From Sipunculus nudus (Eukaryota > Annelida > Sipuncula > Golfingiida > Sipunculidae): a stretch of 64,000 nt of DNA. The DNA lies in NCBI GenBank assembly GCA_026874595.1, contig CM049314.1, positions 76,582,300 through 76,646,299 of the forward strand, given 5' to 3'. Below are positions 47,959 to 58,646 of this stretch, piece after piece (the stretch's first letter is position 1; the number at the start of each line of letters is the position of its first letter). The translations under genes and the position numbers were made by a program. The notes below the pieces were generated by a model. The model was not told the origin of the DNA. It did not search any database and saw nothing but the letters and a program-made list of their open reading frames with translations.

Positions 47959-49755
47959 TCAGTCTGAATCAGAGTCTGTGATGTCTTCCACTGGAGCAAG
48001 CGCCCTTCCTTTCTTTTTCTTCTTTGCTTCTTGTTTCTGTAGAAATAGATATGTACATATTACCATAAATAAAATTCACTAAACAAAAACTTTTAATGGG
48101 CAAGTCACCTATTGACAGGAATTTATTTAACTTATTACATACAAGATGTAAATCAATTACTGAATGCCTACTGTATTGTATATTACAATATGATACCTGA
48201 CAGATCTGATAGGATAGAACAGTTATTTAATTTATTGAAAATACAAAAAGTACAGTTCTTTAAAAAGTGAATCTAGATGAGAAACGATGTTCTCTCTACT
48301 CAGAAAACATAAAGAAACCACAATGTTATTTGCGTTTTCAGTTAAAAAGTGACTTTAATAATACATTATCTTACAGTACAATACATATGACTTTTCAATA
48401 TATATCAAGTGATATATTACCTACCTACCTACCTACCTACCTTTACCTTAGTTACCAATACAATATTTTTCTTTTATCACCATGTTTCCTGCACAAGTGT
48501 ATTGTTATTCATTTAAACACTTTAATATGTTATATTGCAAATGTGTAATTTTGTCAAATTCAGGTCGGGGATTTTTTTTTTATTCTTAAGCAAAGACAGG
48601 TGGGCTAAAATGTGTTCATTTACACATGTTAGTGAACATCTTTCCAAATTAATATGAGCTTGTTCATAGTTTTATAGACAGACACTATTATCTAGAGATT
48701 ATATATCAGTTGCTAGAGAATACTGTAAAGGTTCCATATTACTATTCATATCGTTCAAGAGAATGCATATCCACAAAAAACAACCCAATTTAAAAGTTGA
48801 AATGCCATTCAAATTAAGCAAATGTATATTGCCTTTTATTAAACTCACTTTCAGCCAGTTGGTACCTCCTTCTTTGTTTGGTGCGTTGCGCAGTACCTCA
48901 GCTATTTCATGGTGCACATCCATGATGGCAACCTTGCCTTTCATGCTCTTCATTACAGCCTCTGTAGAATACAAGTGACAGAGTGTTTTATTTTCTTTAT
49001 TTGGAAAGATCAATATTGACAAAACCCATATATGTATCATAAGATGTACCTTTATCAAGATGCTATAGCTATGTGAAAGCAACATGACAATGAAAGCAAA
49101 ACAAATTTAATGATGGTCACTCAGGCCTTAAAAATGAATTCAGTATTAAATACCAAAGTCAAAAACAAATTATACAGTACCTGAATGGCTACATCATTTG
49201 GGATGATTTTTTAGATGATGTAGGAATATTTTAAAGGAAAAAAAATGCTATATGTATGAATAACAGTTGAAAAGGCTGGCATTGAATTTGAATCATATCT
49301 TCTGTATATTCTTGCAATATAATATGTAGTATCTTAACTAAACTACATTATTGTAACTGCCCTAGAAAGTTAACATTAAAGACCATGAACAAGCCATCCA
49401 GTTCATCAGATGAAAGAAGGAATGAGTCTGCTTCTACACACAACTGTTCCCCTCCGCATTACCAGCTAAGATATATCAGGGCATAGTGATGTGCAGGTGT
49501 AAATCTATAACAACAGATGAAATTAAGAAATCACTTTAACATTAAGGCATTGATGAGACATGAGTTTCATATTCACTTATTGGAAAACTTACTAGAAATC
49601 AGTTTTCTTACAGGTCTATCTTTAAACCTGGTCTTTCCCTTGGCACCAGTCATACTGAACTGAGACATCAAATGGTTTGTCATCAGGGATCTCATAATCA
49701 AACCTGTCACCTTTGTAAGGTCTGCATCCTTACAGAGGGAGGCCAAACGCTTTAC
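47959..49755 (-). CDS. DUF4806-like protein, 3' three exons
   Basis: Three minus-strand exons have consensus splice sites and matching phases. Exon a, 49,755-49,593 (after cttttctag; donor TCTA|gtaagt), reads VKRLASLCKDADLTKVTGLI, then MRSLMTNHLMSQFSMTGAKG, then KTRFKDRPVRKLIS. Exon b, 48,961-48,849 (after attctacag; donor AAA|gtgagt), reads KAVMKSMKGKVAIMDVHHEI, then AEVLRNAPNKEGGTNWLK. Exon c, 48,036-47,959 (after tttctacag), is Lys-rich and ends in DITDSDSD and TGA. The joined frame is open throughout. The pattern 'R.L.TN.L...F...G.KGK..F.D..v...I..AV' is what I recall of the DUF4806 domain found in invertebrate proteins, often of transposon-associated genes. N-terminal coding exons were not securely identified. 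Function is unknown. Confidence 0.6.
48419..48443. repeat. (CCTA)n microsatellite
   Basis: Six tandem copies of CTAC/CCTA within an intron of the DUF4806-like gene. Confidence 0.85.
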
Positions 49756-49984
49756 CTAGAAAAGAAGGTTTCATTACATGGCAATGAAGAGAGTAACAAG
49801 ATTTGCACAATCTTGATAAATATAGCACAGCTCATTGTAAGGTCATATTTTTTCTTTGTCATTAAAAACAATTGAAGGTTTTCTTTTATTTCAAGCTTTG
49901 AAATCATACTGTATAAAGCAGGTAGAGGTAATGTAAAGTTTGGGATGACAAGTTTGGCCTCAAATGTATATGCATTCTTTTTAA

Positions 49985-50480
49985 AGAAATGAGTCCTGTG
50001 ACCATGACCTATGACGGTTGGACCCCAAAATATGTACACGGTCCTTACTTTAGTGGTGAGTCATATATAACTTAAGTTTGAAACCAATATGTCAAACTGA
50101 ACTAGAGTTATCATCTGGAAACTAATTTGTGAACAGATGGCCCCTGTGACCTTGACCTTTGACCATGTGACCCCAAACTCATTTATGCTCTCCCCATACT
50201 CAGCCTGCAAGTCAGCTAAATGTGCAAAATGGAAAGTTTGGGATGAAAAGCTTGGCTTAAAATGCAGTCATAATCCTTTTTAAAAAAGTGAGTCCTGTGA
50301 CCTTGACATTTGACCTCATGATCCAAAAACTTATAGGTTCTTGCTTTAGTGGTGGGCCATATGTAAGTCAAGTTTGAAATCCATGTGTCAATACAACCTG
50401 GAGTTATCATCTGGAAACAAATTTGTGGATGGACAGATGGACAGACAGACAGACAAACAGACATACAGACAGGGTGATAA
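49985..50480. repeat. interspersed repeat, two ~300-bp copies rich in TGACCT half-sites
   Basis: Two related copies start near 49,988 and 50,288. Each begins 'gagtcctgtgacc.tgac', continues with 'tttagtggtg.gYcatatRtaa' and 'aagtttgaaaYccat.tgtcaa', and ends with 'agttatcatctggaaac.aatttgtg'. A further TGACCTTGACCTTTGACC lies between them at 50,148-50,165. A (GACA)n-type tail ends the second copy at about 50,432-50,472. Related words (AGGTCAAAGGTGAAGGTCA) recur at 63,417-63,435. Confidence 0.6.
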
Positions 50481-50604
50481 CTATATGGTATCCACTTGTG
50501 ATCAATAAACACACCAGGTTTTGAGACACTAGATGTAATTACAGCTGAGAAACTGACATGATTGTTGTCATTTTATAGTAAAAAATATTTGTTAAAATAA
50601 CAAA

Positions 50605-50965
50605 ATACAGGTGGCACCACCACTTTTCGGGAGCTGACAAAACTAGTCATGGTCAATATCCAAGGCAAGATTCATGACAATCCATGCAATAATTATCGAG
50701 ATATTGGAGGTTTTGTATAATATTTTTTATTATTATGGGGGGTACTTTCAAGCCCCATAACTCAGAGGATATAGGTGACCTAATTTCAGGTTTCCAAGGA
50801 GATTTTTTATTGACCTCCCTGGATATTTACTTAGAAGTTTCTAGGTCCAGCAGTTATGATTTATGCCATGTAAAGGGACGGCTGGACGCCGGAAAGGATG
50901 ACTGACAAATCGCCATTCCTATACCTCAGTTGACTTACAGTCAGCTGAGCTAATTAGATTTGATA
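50605..50965. repeat. interspersed repeat related to 55,440-55,640
   Basis: Shared phrases in the same order are 'ctcagaggatataggtgacctaattt.aggtttccaagga', 'gatatt.acttagaagttt.taggt' and 'attatgatttatg' or close variants. No coding potential. Confidence 0.55.
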
Positions 50966-51056
50966 TAATTTCCTTGTCAGTTTTGCCTTTTTCTATTTAA
51001 CAATCCAATTATTATTATTTTGTTGTTCATGACCATATATGATTTTATTCTAAAGC

Positions 51057-51061
<5 letters not shown>

Positions 51062-51088
<27 letters not shown>

Positions 51089-51247
51089 GGTCTGAGAAAG
51101 AGTTTATATACATATATATAAATAAATATTTAATGTATATATTAGTGCTCAGTAGGTTATATATTTAATATTGATATATATATATAGAAAGAGAAAAAGA
51201 GGTTATGTACAAATACAGAGTTCATATATATATATATGTTAATATAC

Positions 51248-51297
<50 letters not shown>

Positions 51298-51543
51298 GGA
51301 AGGGAGAGAGTTTATATAAATGCTGCTTTGATATTTCTTAAAAGAAAATTAAATTGAAAGAAAAAATAAAGTTTGATATAGTTTTATTGTCACATTTCTA
51401 GCAAACCAATTATTATTTTGTTGTCACCTGACCATATGATTTTTTTCTTAAATGATTAAGAAATTAAATTTAAAGTGAAACCAAGTAAAAAATTTCCAGT
51501 GAAACCTGTTTTGGCCTTATGTATAAATTAGGGCTCATAAGAA

Positions 51544-51612
<69 letters not shown>

Positions 51613-51675
51613 GGGGGGGAGAGAGAGAAAGAGTGTTTACAAAAATATATATAGAGTGTGAGTAAGAGAGAGTTT

Positions 51676-51709
<34 letters not shown>

Positions 51710-51765
51710 AAGAAAGAGAGAGAGAGAGAAAGAGAGAGAGAGAAAGAGAGAGAGAAAACAGCAGA
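51062..51765. repeat. cluster of (GA)n and (TA)n microsatellites
   Basis: Alternating TA and GA tracts occur at about 51,063-51,090, 51,176-51,187, 51,245-51,305, 51,545-51,630 and 51,676-51,760. Several are direct (TA)n-(GA)n junctions with G homopolymers. Nothing is coding. Confidence 0.9.
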
Positions 51766-52456
51766 CAGTATCATGTGGGAGGTGTATGTCATTTAATTGA
51801 CAGGAATGTCACATATAAGGCTTGGCCTGATAGTGGTGCCCTTTGCACCTAAGACAGCTCTGTAATGCATGCTTAGAGAGCTGGCATGTTACTGGGTAAC
51901 AGCTCATTAAGACTGGTGCAGACGCACCTAGACTATATGGATAATATGTTGACCCCAAATTTTATTAGCTTAAACCCAGTTAATAACCACACACACAATA
52001 ACAAGATGTATATAAAAACAACCAATTTGAATGAAAATTTAGTAAACTTGATTATAAATCAATGGAAAATGCTGATGATATTGCATATATATATGTTTAT
52101 ATTATGAATAATAAATTATATAAATGATCAATTATACATACTGATATATAGGCAATAGAAACATCTCCCAATGGGTATGTGCCTATTCTGTCATTATAAC
52201 TTCTATACTTTCTATCCTAAATAAATAAATGTGCTTGGTGTTTGAAATTTGTTGTACAGCCGAATCAGTTGTGGTCATGATATTGTTTATTGTATACAGG
52301 TTGGATGGCTGTCACCCCTCTCCAGCTGAATTGAAACCTTGTTTGAAGCTTCGTGCATCATGGCACAATGAGTTTTAATAAACAAATTTACAAATGGTCC
52401 TGCTACTTATTAGCTATTTGGAAATTATAATTATGAATATGAATGAAAATTAGGGG

Positions 52457-52836
52457 AAAAGATAAATGAAATATACTCACAATAGCTTGAACACTCACAC
52501 CCTCCGCTTCAACTGTTTAGTCTGGCTTGCTGAATTTCCCGCCAAAATGTGGTCTCTACAGGGAAACAGTAACTCTAGTCGATTCCAATTAAGCCGCAAT
52601 CCGGAAAAAAAACATGAGTTCGCCAGAGGGGTTATATGATAAGGTACACACTGATAGCTGTAGTGCACAGGACCACATTATATAAGCATAATATGAACAT
52701 GCTGTACTTTTTGACACTTATTTCCAAGTTTTTTTTTGTAAAGCTTCATTTCTAAAGGTATAATTTTTTCTGAACAAACTGCCTCCTGGCAGATAAAAAA
52801 TGTTTATATTTAAATACATATTAATATTACACATAA

Positions 52837-52883
<47 letters not shown>

Positions 52884-53874
52884 CATCTTTAACAATCGAA
52901 ATATGTCTTATAAATTTTTCAGGTAAACATTTGTATCAACATTTTTTAAATGTTTTGTTTATTATCCATATTTTTTTTTTCATTTTTTTTTCAACAATTT
53001 TTTTTATTCATTAACATTTTTTAAACATTTTTAACTTTTACATTCACTAGTATGCCTAAGGCAATGACATGACGCAGTCACGTAATCCCTGGTATGGGAT
53101 TGGGTTATTTAAGTCATACTACATCTTGTACATTTTTAATATGTCTCATAAATGTTTCAGGTAAACATTTTTCATCAACATTTATAAAACATTTTAAAAT
53201 GTTTTTAAAATGTTTAAAAAACGTTTTGGGAACCCATTTATGTGCCCTATGGGTAAATGTTAAAAAAATGTTTTATAAATGTTTTTAAAAAATGTTCTGT
53301 TGTAACATTTATGCGCTGTTTTTAAAAAATGTTTTAAAAATGTTTTAAAAATGTTTTGATAAAAATGTTCTTTTGTAACATTTATGGGCCGTTAGTAAAA
53401 ACATTTTAAAAATGTTTTTAAAACATTTTTAAAAGATGTTCTGTTGAAACAATTATGCAACATATTGAAAATGTTTTAAAAATGTTTGAAAAGATAAATG
53501 AAATATACTCACAATAGCTTGAACACTCAGACCCTCCCCTTCAACTGTTTAGTCTGGCATGCTGAATTTCCCGCCAAAATGTGGTCTCTACAGGGAATCA
53601 GTAACTCTAGTCGATTCCAATTAAGCCGCAATCCGTATAAAAAACAGGAGTTCCCCGGAGGAGTTATATGATAAGGTACACACTGATAGTTGTAGTGCAC
53701 AGGACCACATTATATAAGCATAATATGAACATGCTGTACTTTTTGACACTTAATTATTTCCAAGTTTTTTTTTTTGTAAAGCTTCATTTCTAAAGGTATA
53801 ATTTATTCTGAACAAACTGCCTCCTGGCAGATAAGAAATGTTTATATTTAAATACATATTAATCTTACACATAA

Positions 53875-53919
<45 letters not shown>

Positions 53920-54522
53920 CATCTTTAACAATCGAAATATGTCTTATAAATTTTTAAAGTACTTAACATTTGTATCAACATTTTTTAAATGTTTTGTTTA
54001 TTATTCATATTTTTTTCATTTTCTTTTCAACAATTTTTTTTATTCATTAACATTTTTTAAACATTTTTAACTTTTACATTCACAAGTATGCCTAAGGCAA
54101 TGACAGATGACGCAGTCAAGTAATCCCTGAAATGGTCTTGGGTTATTTAAGTCATACTACATCTTGTACATTTTTAATATGTCTCATAAATGTTTCAGGT
54201 AAACATTTTTCATCAACATTTATAAAACATTTTAAAATGTTTTTAAAATGTTTAAAAAACGTTTTGGGAACTCATTTATGTGCCCTATGGGTAAATGTTA
54301 AAAAAATGTTTTATAAATGTTTTTAAAAAATGTTCTGTTGTAACATTTATGCGCTGTTTTTAAAAAATGTTTTAAAAATGTTTTAAAAATGTTTTGATAA
54401 AAATGTTCTTTTGTAACATTTATGCGCCGTTAGTAAAAACGTTTTAAAAATGTTTTTAAAACATTTTTAAAAGATGTTCTGTTGAAACATTTATGCAACA
54501 TATTGAAAATGTTTTAAAAATG
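52457..54522. repeat. tandem duplication of the element's right end (about 1,030 bp)
   Basis: The unit at 52,457-53,488 recurs at 53,489-54,522 with an offset of 1,032-1,038 bases. It includes the E2F-like segment, a (TA)n tract (52,842-52,880; 53,879-53,917) and the 'aaaatgttttaaaaatgt' array. Only the second copy ends in the GTGCTACCTGGG terminus. Confidence 0.85.
52472..52585 (-). promoter_or_regulatory. possible promoter/first exon with E2F-like site, copy 1
   Basis: On the minus strand, 'attttggcgggaaattcagc' contains TTTTGGCGGGAAA, which fits the E2F-type consensus (TTSSCGC/GGCGGGAAA). About 60 bases later a donor, GCTATT|gtgagt, follows near 52,475. This could be the non-coding first exon of the DUF4806-like gene. 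A related copy lies ~1.03 kb to the right. No ATG is inside the segment. Confidence 0.35.
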
Positions 54523-54538
54523 TTTTGTGCTACCTGGG

Positions 54539-54810
54539 ACATGAAAAACTTATGGGCAAATTATATTTTCCACATTTTCTACCTAAGCCATGATAGTTTT
54601 TGCTACTGGGTAAGACAAGAACCAATTAATCAATTTTATGGGCTTCTGCTTGGGCCCTCACAGCTTGGGGCTCTTTTTGAATTGGGACTGGACTCCCTCA
54701 AATCTGATGTACCAAAACTTGGTGTGGGACCCGAGGTGCCGATGGTTTACCTCAGGTTGACTGGTATAAGGGATGTACACGACATTAGAAACCATATCAA
54801 TGTTATATAA
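54539..54810 (+). pseudogene. unidentified open frame right of the TIR element
   Basis: The frame entering from the element reads DMKNLWANYIFHIFYLSHDS, then FCYWVRQEPINQFYGLLLGP, SQLGALFELGLDSLKSDVPK and LGVGPEVPMVYLRLTGI, stopping at TAA 54,808-54,810. Its composition looks like protein and its base composition is richer in GC than the flanks. I cannot identify it. It may be the second half of the frame at 46,980-47,140, split by the element, but neither a 2-bp-TSD excision nor a simple join is clearly the right frame. Confidence 0.3.
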
Positions 54811-56348
54811 GGAGATAACACTATAGCTCATGTATATTTAACAAATCTGGTATGTGAATATACGTTCCTTTAAGTCGTAAGCGGAAATTATAGTTTTGTT
54901 GTCTTTGTTTAAATATGCAAATTACAAAATCGTGACATCACCATTTTTACCTTATACATGAAAAGAACAAAAAAAAGTTACTCTATTTCAAAGAATTATA
55001 ATTCTCTATTAAATTTTAATTCCTATAAAAGATTTACACTTGAGTCATTAGCTGGCAGTGCCATTTAATTCTTGGTCTTCTCTTTTCTATCTTTGCTCTA
55101 TTAACTCCCTCATCACTGGACCACGAAAACCAGTTGAAAACATTAAAAATGACTGACACATTTTAAATAAATACACCGATATGAGAGAGAGGCGGCAGAT
55201 CCCATTAACTTTAATATGAACGATCTGGTATATTTCGAGTAAATACAAATGAACAACTTTATGGATATGCCCAAAATATGGTTTATTAATATAATTTTCG
55301 AATATTCCATTTTACTAACAACAAACAAATTGAATTCTCCTTTCAGTGCAAATGTTCCCATGCAGGTACCCCGTATGTACATGGGCCTTTTTGTTTCTAT
55401 GAACCTGTCTTTTAGCCATATACTACAAAGTTAAAACAGAACACGACAGCTTAATAATATCTGATCGACTTCCAGGGTAATGATTTAATTCGAAACTCAT
55501 GGTTATGCCCTATAAGAGAATATAGGTCAGCATGACCTAATTTTGGGTTTCCATACAGATTCACTTGCCACCTCTCAGGATATTATAAGTTAGAAGTTTT
55601 TAGGTTCAACAATCTTGATTTGTAAACGCTAAAGACTTTAGTATAGTCAAAATGAATCAGAAATACTGAGGGCCTGGCGTCCATATTGGACTTATGCAAC
55701 AACACCCAAACGGAAGAACTGGTTAACTCATGATATTTTGGCAAAGACTTTTATAGTATTTGTATTCAGCGCAATATTTATAGAGAATGATATAGTGAAC
55801 AATAAATTTCAAGTTTGCTGCAATCTTTGGTGTGTATTTGTGTCCAGCCACTTTATATAAAATTTACCAGCATAAACTAACTGGACTAATACGCACAGTT
55901 GGAAACCGAGCCATATGTTGGTGTGTGTGTATGTGGGGGGGGGGGGGGGTAATATGACAATATTAGGGAATAGGGCAAATGCGACATGATTCGGCTGATC
56001 TTTTTTCGCGAAATTGGTCAATCCAGTCTAAACAAATAAAACACATTTGTTAAAAGTTTATGTAATTTATTTGATTCATCCCAGAACTCCCCCGCCTCAC
56101 ACACACTCACACATACACACATTGCAAAACTGAAAGGAAATTGCGCCCCAGGATGTCTTTGAAGGACAGTTAGAATCCTAACAAGCAGCCGTCACTGGGA
56201 AAGCTCCGAGCCCGTTCTCGTTTTCGCTTACTTGCGGTATTGAAAGGGTGGGCGCTGTTGGATGTAGTTCAATTCAACTTGCCTCATGAATAATTCATGT
56301 ACCGCAAACACTCTCAGTTAATAGCAACCTTCCGGTCGGCAAGTCAAC
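54811..56348. other. spacer and TPP2 upstream region
   Basis: This holds a diverged repeat at 55,440-55,640 and a G-run at 55,936-55,949. A more CG-rich segment at 56,170-56,348 precedes the TPP2 start and probably contains promoter and 5' UTR. I see no convincing TATA box. Confidence 0.45.
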
Positions 56349-56510
56349 ATGGCAGAACTTGTAGACCAGGACTTCCCAGCGTTAGGAATACTACCAAAAA
56401 AAGAGACCGGAGCTTTATCTTTTATCAATACATATCCTGAGTACGATGGCAGAGGTGTAGTTATCGCCATCTTGGACACAGGAGTCGATCCAGGGGCCCC
56501 CGGTTTGCAG
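56349..56510 (+). CDS. TPP2: tripeptidyl-peptidase II, first coding exon
   Basis: ATG at 56,349 (context gtcaacATGG) opens 54 codons: [20 protein letters not shown], then [20 protein letters not shown], ending GAPGLQ. This matches the N-terminus of animal TPP2, a giant cytosolic subtilisin-type serine exopeptidase that removes tripeptides from proteasome products. The Asp of ILDTG (residue 43) is the catalytic triad Asp; the His and Ser lie in later exons outside the window. The exon stops at CAG|GCAAGG, exactly where family homology continues (after LQ in the family), implying a GC donor instead of GT. No second exon was found to 64,000, so intron 1 would exceed 7.4 kb. Confidence 0.9.
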
Positions 56511-56644
56511 GCAAGGCCTCTATACATAACGTTAATATGTGCTCACTCATCGCCTCTGACTCACTGATCTGTAATTTATACACTCCATGTGTACTGACAG
56601 AGTATTAATGAAAAAAAAAAAAAGGTACTGCTATAGAACGCGGG

Positions 56645-56757
56645 CTTCAGTCAACAACCATAGGATACTGCTGGTTGCATTTTAATTTTGTCACTTACAC
56701 TCTCCTCCATTACATAAATCCTAAACAGCATAACGTCCGTCCGTATACACTCATAAC
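56645..56757. repeat. interspersed repeat, left half, interrupted by TIR element
   Basis: It runs 'atactgctggttgcatttta', 'ttcctccattacataaatcc' and 'acactcataacctcgtcgag', and continues after the TIR element at 58,158. A second uninterrupted relative is at 58,325-58,470 ('atgaatcctgaacattatac', 'acttataacttcatcaaga'). Confidence 0.6.
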
Positions 56758-56766
56758 CTCGTCGAG

Positions 56767-58148
56767 GGGTCTGTCTAAAACGCGGAGAATCTGCGGAGAG
56801 ATGGAGAATTCGCCGAGAATTCGTGGAGAATTTGCGGAAAGTTTTTATATTCAATGATACTTTTAAATTCACATTAAAATCACTTAAAACCCCCAACCAT
56901 ATTACTCTTAACATATTTGCGCACTAATAAATGAACGAAATAATTTTAAAAATCTGTATATAATTAAGCATTTTATGCTTAACAATGTAGACTCGCCGCC
57001 GAGTGAATGCGTTACACAAAATCTAACACCCATCTGAGTCACCAGCTGACACTGACAGATCTTTAGACGAAAACGCAAAACACCTAATATTTGAACAGTT
57101 TATTGTGCAAACAATAACAAAACCATGCACGTGTATCAAATTTACAGGTGTTAAATGATATATATAATATGATTAATAAATCATAATTTTACCTACATTT
57201 ATTGATAGATTAAAAAAACACTATCACCATTTATAGTGTATGGACCCAATTTACGTGCACAAATAAAAGGTGAAACACAAACATTTGACTTTACACACTT
57301 TATACACAAAATAATAGATTGCCCCTTTAAGCTAATGAATCAACTTGGCAGTAGGATTAACTAAAATAAAAGGAAAAATATTATATTTTTCTTATTCTGT
57401 ACAAAATACACCACACTGCTTTCTGGCCATAACAATACAGAGTATAATAATTAAAAAAATTAAAACTATAGCACAATGTACACATACATACAGCAATAGT
57501 ACAAGAACTTATTTGTACAATCTTCACAAAACCATTTTTAATTGCTTTAGTTATTTTAAAGAAATATGCACATTTAAAATGAAACCATTTATTACATTTT
57601 TAAATTTTTTTTTATCACAACCAATCATGTCTTCAAATAAATCTCCTAATCATCATTCACATTCAATCCCAATGGTCACAGTTGCATTATATTTAGGTTA
57701 GTTAGGTTTTGGTATTCCAGGAGAACTTTTTGCTTGAGGAAATGGTGTAAAAATGCCTGAATCGTTACAAGAAACTAAGTGTTGTTGCATCAATCCATTG
57801 TTTAAATGTTCAATTTGTTTAATTTCTAGATTGAAACGAAAATTAACTGCATTTGCAATCACAATTAGTCCACAGTCTCCTGATGCTATTCGTTGTCTCT
57901 GGCATTGCACAAATAAAATCTTAAGAGAAGAACTGAGAGCTGAATTTTACATTAATGTACAGATTTTTAATTATTTTGGTCACTTAACAGATACGTTAAT
58001 ATGTGAAGAGTAATATAGTTGGAGATTTTAAGTAATTTTAACGTGTATTTAAAAGTATTATTGCATATAAAAACTCTCCGCAAATTCTCAACGAATTCTC
58101 CGCGAATTCTCCATCTTTCCGCGGATTCTCCGCGTTTTAGATAGACCC
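56767..58148. mobile_element. non-autonomous Mutator-like (MULE-type) TIR element
   Basis: The terminal inverted repeats are about 120 bp. The left starts GGGTCTGTCTAAAACGCGG; the right, read on the other strand, starts GGGTCTATCTAAAACGCGG. Both continue with matching GGAGAAT-rich sequence and then AGTTTTTATAT. They are flanked by CTCGTCGAG (56,758-56,766) and CTTGTCGAG (58,149-58,157), a 9-bp duplication with one mismatch. Long TIRs with a 9-bp TSD fit Mutator-like elements. The interior is AT-rich with no transposase frame. Confidence 0.7.
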
Positions 58149-58646
58149 CTTGTCGAGAAAGTGCGTGAGTGATCCTACATTTGCTCTGAAGCCCACGTTC
58201 TATAGTGGCTCCAAAAAATATTTTACCCTAAGTATAGAATCCAGCCTTCATTTGGCAAGACTGAAGAATAACTTGCGCACCTCCCTGAGGCACAATACTT
58301 CTATGAACGGAAAACTTTTCAATATGTCCAGCTGATTGTATCTTAATTTTGCCACATTTTTATCTGCCTCATTCTTCTCCATAATATGAATCCTGAACAT
58401 TATACAATCTGTGGGGGCATATACACTTATAACTTCATCAAGACTGTGCATGAGTGATCCTCCAGGGGCTCCCTAATTTTTTTTTTGTAAAGATAGGTCC
58501 AAACTGTCTGAAACCGTCTAATAATATTACATTAGCTAATGAATAGATTTTTTTCCAATAGCTTGTTTAACTGAAGTGGATACAATTATAGAATGGCTGT
58601 AGGACCTTCCGATGACAGGTGGTACGCAGGAAGCAGACATGCCGAG

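Larger units (their letters stand above)
47143..54538. mobile_element. TIR-bounded 7.4-kb interval with AT-rich subterminal arrays
   Basis: The left end is CCCAGGTAGCACAAAA (47,143) and the right end TTTTGTGCTACCTGGG (ends 54,538), perfect inverse complements. Inside both ends lie long arrays of 'aaacgttttaaaaatgtt'-type words (47,150-47,540; 52,900-53,480; 53,930-54,530) that form extended imperfect inverted repeats. The only flanking duplication is 'AC' on both sides, too short to prove insertion. The interval encloses the minus-strand DUF4806-like gene. I cannot place it in a named transposon superfamily. It may be one element or an element with nested additions. Confidence 0.5.

Noticed and set aside
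56496-56505. GT at 56,503-56,504 (CCCCCG|GTTTGC) as the TPP2 donor
   Set aside because: It would remove the conserved final residues and fits the donor consensus far worse than CAG|GCAAGG.
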